A stretch of DNA of 64,000 nt, from NCBI GenBank assembly GCA_023897205.1, contig JAHWDD010000002.1, positions 6,634,001 through 6,698,000 on the forward strand, given 5' to 3'. Source of the DNA: Exophiala sp. HKRS030 (lineage: Eukaryota; Ascomycota; Eurotiomycetes; Chaetothyriales; Herpotrichiellaceae). Below the pieces are notes generated by a model. The model worked only from the letters and a program-made list of their open reading frames with translations. It did not search any database and was not told the DNA's origin. A program made the translations under genes and the position numbers. Shown here one piece after another: positions 59,086-64,000 of this stretch; the first letter of the stretch is position 1; every line of letters starts with the position of its first letter.

Positions 59086-60507
59086 ATGGCCGAGACTGAA
59101 CACTACGATTGCATTGCCATCGGCTCAGGAGAAGCCGGGAAGCTCGTGCCTTTTATGCTCTCAGGTCAATACGGCAAGAAATGTGCAATTATTGAGCGTC
59201 GGTGGATTGGAGGATCATGCCCCAACATTGCCTGTCTTCCCTCGAAAAGCGTCCTACATTCAGCTGATCTCGCCTACGAGGCTCGCATGACTCACAAGCA
59301 CGGCCTGTTTATCAATGACGCAAAAGCATTGAGATCTGACATGGCTATTGTGAAAAAGCGCAAGGACGATATGTTGAAGACTGTGAATGGGTTCCGCGAC
59401 CTTTTTGAGCAGTTCAAAGTGGAGCTCATTCTCGGGGAGGGACGTTTCACCGGTCCAAAAACTGTGCAAGTAAGTGGTGGCCGGCTTCTTACAGCGGATA
59501 ATATTGTCATCTGCACAGGCTCTCGGGCCATTGTTGATGACAGCATCCCTGGTCTTGTCGAATCAAAGCCAATGACACACATTGAAATATTGGACTTGGA
59601 TGTGCTTCCATCGCACTTGATCATCATTGGTGGTGGTTACGTCGGTATTGAGTTCGCCCAGGCATATCGGCGCTTTGGTGCCGAAGTGACTATTATACAA
59701 CGCCACAGCCAGATATTACCGCAAGAAGACGCTGATGTGGTTGCTTGCCTTGCGGGAATTCTGGAAAGAGAAGGCATCCGAATTCTGGTCAACACAACGG
59801 TAAGCTCTGTCAGCGGTAGCAGTGGTCAGAGCGTGAGTTTGACCCTCAAATCGGTGCTTGGGCAGCCCTTGCCGGAACAGCATATCAGTGGCTCGCATCT
59901 TCTAGTTGCCGCAGGCCGCCTTCCAAATACAGAAGACCTGGATGTGGATAAAGCTGGAGTACGAACAACTACATCAGGACACATAAGTGTGGATGAGCAG
60001 CTAAGGACCTCTGTTCCAGGGGTCTATGCCGCTGGTGATTGTGCCGGTAGTCCGTATTTCACACATATGGGCTGGGACGATTTCCGAGTTATCCTTAGCC
60101 ATATCACAGGTACTCCTCGCCTCGAGGGCACCCAAGGTCGGCAGGTTCCGAGTGTATTGTTTACGTCACCAGAATTGGCGCAGGTCGGCCTGAGGGAGAA
60201 AGAAGCTCAAATAAGAGGAATAGAGTATCGCCTTGTCAAAGCCTCCATGGGCTCGACCTTTCTCCGTACTCACACGCTAGATCCGGTTGCAACTGAAGGG
60301 TTTGCAAAGGCTTTATTGGCGAAAGATAGCGACCAAATTCTTGGTTTTACAGCACTAGCCCCAAATGCTGGTGAATTGCTTCCAGTCATCTCGTTGGCCA
60401 TTAAGAAAGGTCTCGATTACCAGGACATCAGGGATCTAATATTTGCTCATCCTACTCTCGGCGAGGGTTTGCCGATGTTCTTTCTCGGGGTGCCGCCTAG
60501 GTCTTAG
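59086..60507 (+). CDS. FAD-dependent pyridine nucleotide-disulfide oxidoreductase
   Basis: Class I flavoprotein of the lipoamide dehydrogenase/mercuric reductase type. A single exon encodes 473 residues, and the start is the first in-frame ATG at 59086. The FAD-binding glycine motif is at residues 12-18 (IGSGEAG). The redox-active cysteines are Cys45 and Cys50 (GGSCPNIACLPSK, CX4C). The NAD(P)-binding motif IIIGGGYVGIEFAQA is in the middle, with VYAAGDCAGSP the second FAD contact. The C-terminal His455/Glu460 pair (FAHPTLGEG) is the catalytic base of the other subunit. No heavy-metal-binding N-terminal domain and no C-terminal vicinal cysteines are present, so mercuric reduction is unlikely. 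The substrate is unknown. It stands alone in a gene-poor segment. Confidence 0.9.
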   Translation: MAETEHYDCIAIGSGEAGKLVPFMLSGQYGKKCAIIERRWIGGSCPNIACLPSKSVLHSADLAYEARMTHKHGLFINDAKALRSDMAIVKKRKDDMLKTVNGFRDLFEQFKVELILGEGRFTGPKTVQVSGGRLLTADNIVICTGSRAIVDDSIPGLVESKPMTHIEILDLDVLPSHLIIIGGGYVGIEFAQAYRRFGAEVTIIQRHSQILPQEDADVVACLAGILEREGIRILVNTTVSSVSGSSGQSVSLTLKSVLGQPLPEQHISGSHLLVAAGRLPNTEDLDVDKAGVRTTTSGHISVDEQLRTSVPGVYAAGDCAGSPYFTHMGWDDFRVILSHITGTPRLEGTQGRQVPSVLFTSPELAQVGLREKEAQIRGIEYRLVKASMGSTFLRTHTLDPVATEGFAKALLAKDSDQILGFTALAPNAGELLPVISLAIKKGLDYQDIRDLIFAHPTLGEGLPMFFLGVPPRS

Positions 60508-61002
60508 CTAGCTCACTCTACGCCACGAAATGGGAACCATGTCTGAAGACATTTCGAGAGTCGTGTACTTCTGAGATTGGATCGCGATTTGAAGAGATAT
60601 AGATACCTATCTAGGTCTACCTGGCGTGCTGTGTAAGCCTGTGGTGATGGACATTACTTTCTCATTGGTGTTTGAAGAATGGGTACCACTTCGACCCAGT
60701 TATCACAATTTTCCGATTGTTCTTTTTTTCTTGTCATTCTAGATACTGTGAAACCGGATACGTGCCCGATGAGCTGCATCAGAGTTGCATCAGGCTAAAT
60801 ATGTCATTTGTAGTTACTTTGTCTATTCATTCTGATTTACATATGAGATTGTTCGTACGAGATGCCAGACTGGCTGCTGCTAAGTACGGTACTTGGTGGA
60901 CATCAGATGGGAGATTGTTCTTACTGCACCTTGGGCACTTTGCTGCCATGTGTCATCGCAAGTGATACGCTCACCTATCTACGAAATGTGGGCAGCTGAG
61001 AC
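60508..61002. other. Intergenic region, convergent
   Basis: 495 bp between convergent genes. One 97-codon frame (60672-60965) has no recognisable product. Confidence 0.45.
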
Positions 61003-61578
61003 CTATGGTTGTTTGTCCTGGCCTAGACCTTTCAAAGAGTCGTTATAGTCTGTGATGGCCTGGTCATCGATCTCTCCATGATGAAGACTGAGAATGGTCA
61101 TGATAGCCGCGCGGTGTCGTGCAATTTGCGCTTGCCCAAAGCATTTGCCATCTGCAGCCTCCGCGAGCATACGGTTCAAGACCCCTTCGATTGCTTTTTC
61201 GGCCCGAATTTGACGGTCAATTTCATTTGCTCTTCCCGCAGTCTGGACCGTAAGCTCTTTAGTTTGCAAAGATGGTGCTGGTGAAGATAATGCTCGCTGT
61301 GCCATTCTCTCGATTTGACGCAGGGATTCCTTGTACTCGTCACATGCGACACATTGATGGTTGCGTGCTGTTTCGGAATCCCCTGCCGCGTTGGGGACCT
61401 CAAGGGAATTTGCTGCAGCACGTCTCCGCCGCAAGTCAGCTATATCCTCATCGTTCAGGAAGGCAGTGATCTCTTCCGCGGAAAAAAATTCCTGCGCCTT
61501 CTGCTCCACCTGCACTCGGGTGCCGAGGACAGCGTTCATAATAAATACCCACAGTTTTGCCTTTAGACTTTCTGCCAT
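61003..61578 (-). CDS. Hypothetical protein, unrecognised
   Basis: Frame of 191 codons from the first in-frame ATG at 61578; the frame stays open 42 codons further upstream without an ATG. The product is predicted to be mostly helical, alternating charged and Ala-rich stretches (DIADLRRRRAAAN, IDRQIRAEKAIEGVLNRMLAEA), with one CVACDEYK segment containing a CX2C pair. There is no signal peptide and no recognised domain. It converges with the oxidoreductase. A length near 190 residues and sensible composition favour a real gene, but nothing confirms it. Exons may be missing upstream. Confidence 0.45.
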   Translation of the reverse strand: MAESLKAKLWVFIMNAVLGTRVQVEQKAQEFFSAEEITAFLNDEDIADLRRRRAAANSLEVPNAAGDSETARNHQCVACDEYKESLRQIERMAQRALSSPAPSLQTKELTVQTAGRANEIDRQIRAEKAIEGVLNRMLAEAADGKCFGQAQIARHRAAIMTILSLHHGEIDDQAITDYNDSLKGLGQDKQP

Positions 61579-63087
61579 GATGCACAAATGTACCCCGAAA
61601 GAAGCTCTCCTTGGCTCGACTGTCGTTGTATAAAATCGAGTTCTGGTTATGGTTCGGTGTTGTTTGAAGAAAGCTGAAGCACGGATGAGTGCGTCTAGGA
61701 TCAATCGTGATAGTCGCGTAATGTTCTGGGCTTGTGAATGGAGGATTACATTTATGACATCGATGGATTTAAAGAATTTATAGGCATATCAGTCACAACA
61801 TCTCTCCTGTAGGCACTAGCCTTTCAAACACTTCACACGTCGCAGCCAGAGAAAGGATTCATGGTAGTCGCAATTATCGCCATGGACAAAAAACAAAGGA
61901 CAGAAGTAAAGGGTCTTTTGGAACTGATAGAAAGCGTAGGTATTCAATTCCATTGTCGCTCAATGTCATTATATTCAATATGTATGCTCAAAAGGACAAA
62001 GTCATGGGACCAGGATTACGATATACAAGGCCAATCTATGTTATTTGGGGCGATACAGAGAGTGGAGATACCTGTTTGTCTTCGATTATTGGACAAAGAT
62101 TTTCACCGCTTTGTCGAGACGACTTCTAGACAGTCCTGATGCTCTATTGTCGCAGAAGACAAATCATGCATCCAGTCTCGGTCGATGAACTAGGGACTAG
62201 AACTGAAGCATTTCATCCAAACTCAATCTCTGTAATGCCCGTCGTTAGGTACGTTCTACAGGATACAGATGGAATGTGGTCTTATACTTTCGGATCCGAG
62301 TTGATAGACTCCACTCGCTATATATTTTAGTGTTTGGAAATCCTAACAGAGAAAAACAGCAAATACGGAGCCAACTCCTGCAAATTCGAGCAATACAATC
62401 TCTTCACAATCTCCTTCGATATAGCTATTTTATATTCATCTCTCATCTGGTCACTCGAGACGTCAATATGTACTAGTCGTTTGAACTTGCCTTCTTTTAC
62501 ATGCTGATCTTCATAGGAGTTCGGCCATGAACGCAAGGTGACGCGTTTGCACTTTGATTCGTCCCGTTATTCGTAAGTGCAGAAAGATCCCACACCAATG
62601 ATATATTGAGACTCATCTGACGCTGTGAAGAGTTCGTATAGTCTGTCTACTTAGAATTATCTATATTATGTATAATGCTTACCGGGGTTTACTTTACTAC
62701 TGGCGTTTATATTTGAGCTTACTTACTTGCCTAACATTACGTACCTAATGCGTATGTTGCAAAAGAAATTGATTCTCTTGTTGATGAAATTTTCACGGCG
62801 TTCGGTGCTTCTGCAAGATATGCATTGCAAGACGTATCATTTCGAAATTAGACCATTCTAGAGTAGAGCTGCATTTTAATTGCTTGATATTTTATATCTA
62901 TTATTGACTATCAGGTTTCTTGATTCGCGTCAAGTCGGTCTCTAAGATTAGAGCTTTGGGACTGGGTGTCTAGATGGCTTTCCTGTGACATGCTTTGGCA
63001 TTATTTGCCATTTTCGCAATGTCTTCTGCAGTTTGCTCGTGTTTGGGTTGTGTCGCGCCCATAACGTTACGTGAAGCGTTAGCCTAA
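61579..63087. other. Low-density interval, AT-rich in places
   Basis: 1.5 kb with only short frames (for example 61861-62139 and the overlapping 62139-62330) of no recognised family. The part from about 62640 to 62920 is visibly AT-rich. No repeats or RNA genes identified. Confidence 0.5.
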
Positions 63088-63903
63088 CTAGTTGACACCA
63101 TTTTCTGCAGCCGCTTGGCGTTGCAAACAGTCGTGATACTTCGTGATAGGGGGCAGAGTATCCATTTCACCAGCATAGAGAGATGACAAGATTCTCTTCA
63201 AGACGTTTTCACGTGCGAGCAACGCTCCAGCCTTGTACTCACCAGACTGTAGGTCTTCGATAGTCTCATTTAGGCTCTGTAAAATCCTGGTTTCGAGTCG
63301 AACTTGCCGGTCTAGCTTCGCTACTCTCCACGCCTCGTGAATTTGCCAACTTTCGAGGTATGGTAAACAGTCTTTGGACGCTTCGACTTGATTCTCTTCC
63401 TTGCTCTGGAGTGATTGCCATGAAATAACCATGTGATCCATCCAGCGTCGTCCAAGCAATACACAAGATCGATCTGCAGAATTCAGAGAGTTCAAGGCGA
63501 TATGGTCCTTGCTAGCAATTTGATTTTGGAGACTAGAAAGAAAAGGCATAAGTCCTTTTCCATCTTCGCGAATCTGATCAACCGGCATCTTAAAGATTCG
63601 AACGATTTCATTCTCGAGACTTTCATGGAAATCATCCCACCAGTGCGCATCAATATCGGCGTGGAATTTGGCATGATACGCGCATTGCTCGAAGTCTTCC
63701 CTCCAGGTGCAACTTGCATCGCTAGCTAGCACGAGGCCATCTGCGATATCCCGAAGGTGAGTGATGTTTGCAGGACGACAGTTCTGGACGTGTGGCGAAG
63801 CCGTCGATAAAGATTTGTAATCCATTGTAGTTGAGTTTCCTCCGAACTGAAAGAAAGCTAGAGCTGGCGTCACTAGACGAGCGAGCAACGATGAGGCGAC
63901 CAT
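63088..63903 (-). CDS. Hypothetical protein, possibly secreted
   Basis: Single frame of 271 codons starting at the ATG at 63903. The first 18 residues (SSLLARLVTPALAFF core) could be a weak signal peptide or membrane anchor. The body is acidic-to-neutral and helical, with four cysteines in the first half (CRPAN, SCTWRED, QCAYHAK and SCVLLG segments), which may form disulfides if exported. The C-terminal half is coiled-coil-like (LDRQVRLETRILQSLNETIEDLQ). I recognise no family. It is near the end of the window, so an upstream exon could be missed. Confidence 0.45.
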   Translation of the reverse strand: MVASSLLARLVTPALAFFQFGGNSTTMDYKSLSTASPHVQNCRPANITHLRDIADGLVLASDASCTWREDFEQCAYHAKFHADIDAHWWDDFHESLENEIVRIFKMPVDQIREDGKGLMPFLSSLQNQIASKDHIALNSLNSADRSCVLLGRRWMDHMVISWQSLQSKEENQVEASKDCLPYLESWQIHEAWRVAKLDRQVRLETRILQSLNETIEDLQSGEYKAGALLARENVLKRILSSLYAGEMDTLPPITKYHDCLQRQAAAENGVN

Positions 63904-64000
63904 GATTGGAAGTGTCTCGTTCCTGGCGTCAGAAACTCCCTCTTGCAGTATTGATATTATATGGCTTGAAAGAGCAGAGATTTATGGACAATTTTGGCAG

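Overview
The window is nuclear DNA of a filamentous ascomycete (Pezizomycotina). The evidence is short GT-AG introns (mostly 46-85 nt), compact intergenic regions, three Zn2Cys6 regulators, fungus-specific gene families, and fungal versions of housekeeping proteins. The overall look suggests Eurotiomycetes, perhaps Chaetothyriales, but this is an inference from general resemblance and was not tested. I rebuilt exon structures by hand from splice signals, reading frame and family conservation. Several genes (the E2 enzyme, the V-ATPase subunit, the aminotransferase, the amidase) are broken into pieces by introns and appear only after joining exons.

Layout. Positions 1-12000 hold a Zn2Cys6 regulator (-), PRPP synthetase (+), an unrecognised protein (-), V-ATPase subunit d (-) facing NOP58 (+), and RNA polymerase III subunit RPC9/RPC17 (+). 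Positions 12000-14500 show no supportable gene. Positions 14500-21300 hold a PLAC8-family protein, two tandem BTB/POZ paralogues and a bleomycin hydrolase, all on +. Positions 22500-33100 form the most suggestive functional neighbourhood: a class III aminotransferase (-) facing a Zn2Cys6 regulator (+), then an AmdS-type amidase (+) with a five-base microexon, then another Zn2Cys6 regulator (+). Positions 33300-51200 are housekeeping again: SSF1-type Brix protein, a ubiquitin-conjugating enzyme, an exomer ChAPs-family protein, a giant HIR3 histone chaperone subunit, tRNA pseudouridine synthase DEG1/PUS3, and the PIG-H subunit of GPI-GlcNAc transferase.

From about 53 kb to the end the character changes. 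Gene density falls and the housekeeping genes stop. What remains is a secreted CAP-like protein, a lone flavoprotein disulfide reductase and two unrecognised proteins, separated by long stretches without supportable genes (5.25 kb at 53834-59085). This looks like the edge of an accessory or rearranged segment, but the sequence alone does not prove it.

Most genes act in separate core processes: nucleotide supply, ribosome biogenesis, Pol III transcription, vacuolar acidification, ubiquitination, Golgi-to-surface transport, chromatin, tRNA modification and GPI anchors. The only plausible pathway cluster is amidase plus aminotransferase with two regulators. I found no convincing undescribed multi-gene system. 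The best leads are the microexon amidase and its neighbourhood, a recurrent intergenic 9-mer (TACGGAGTA), and the gene-poor right end.
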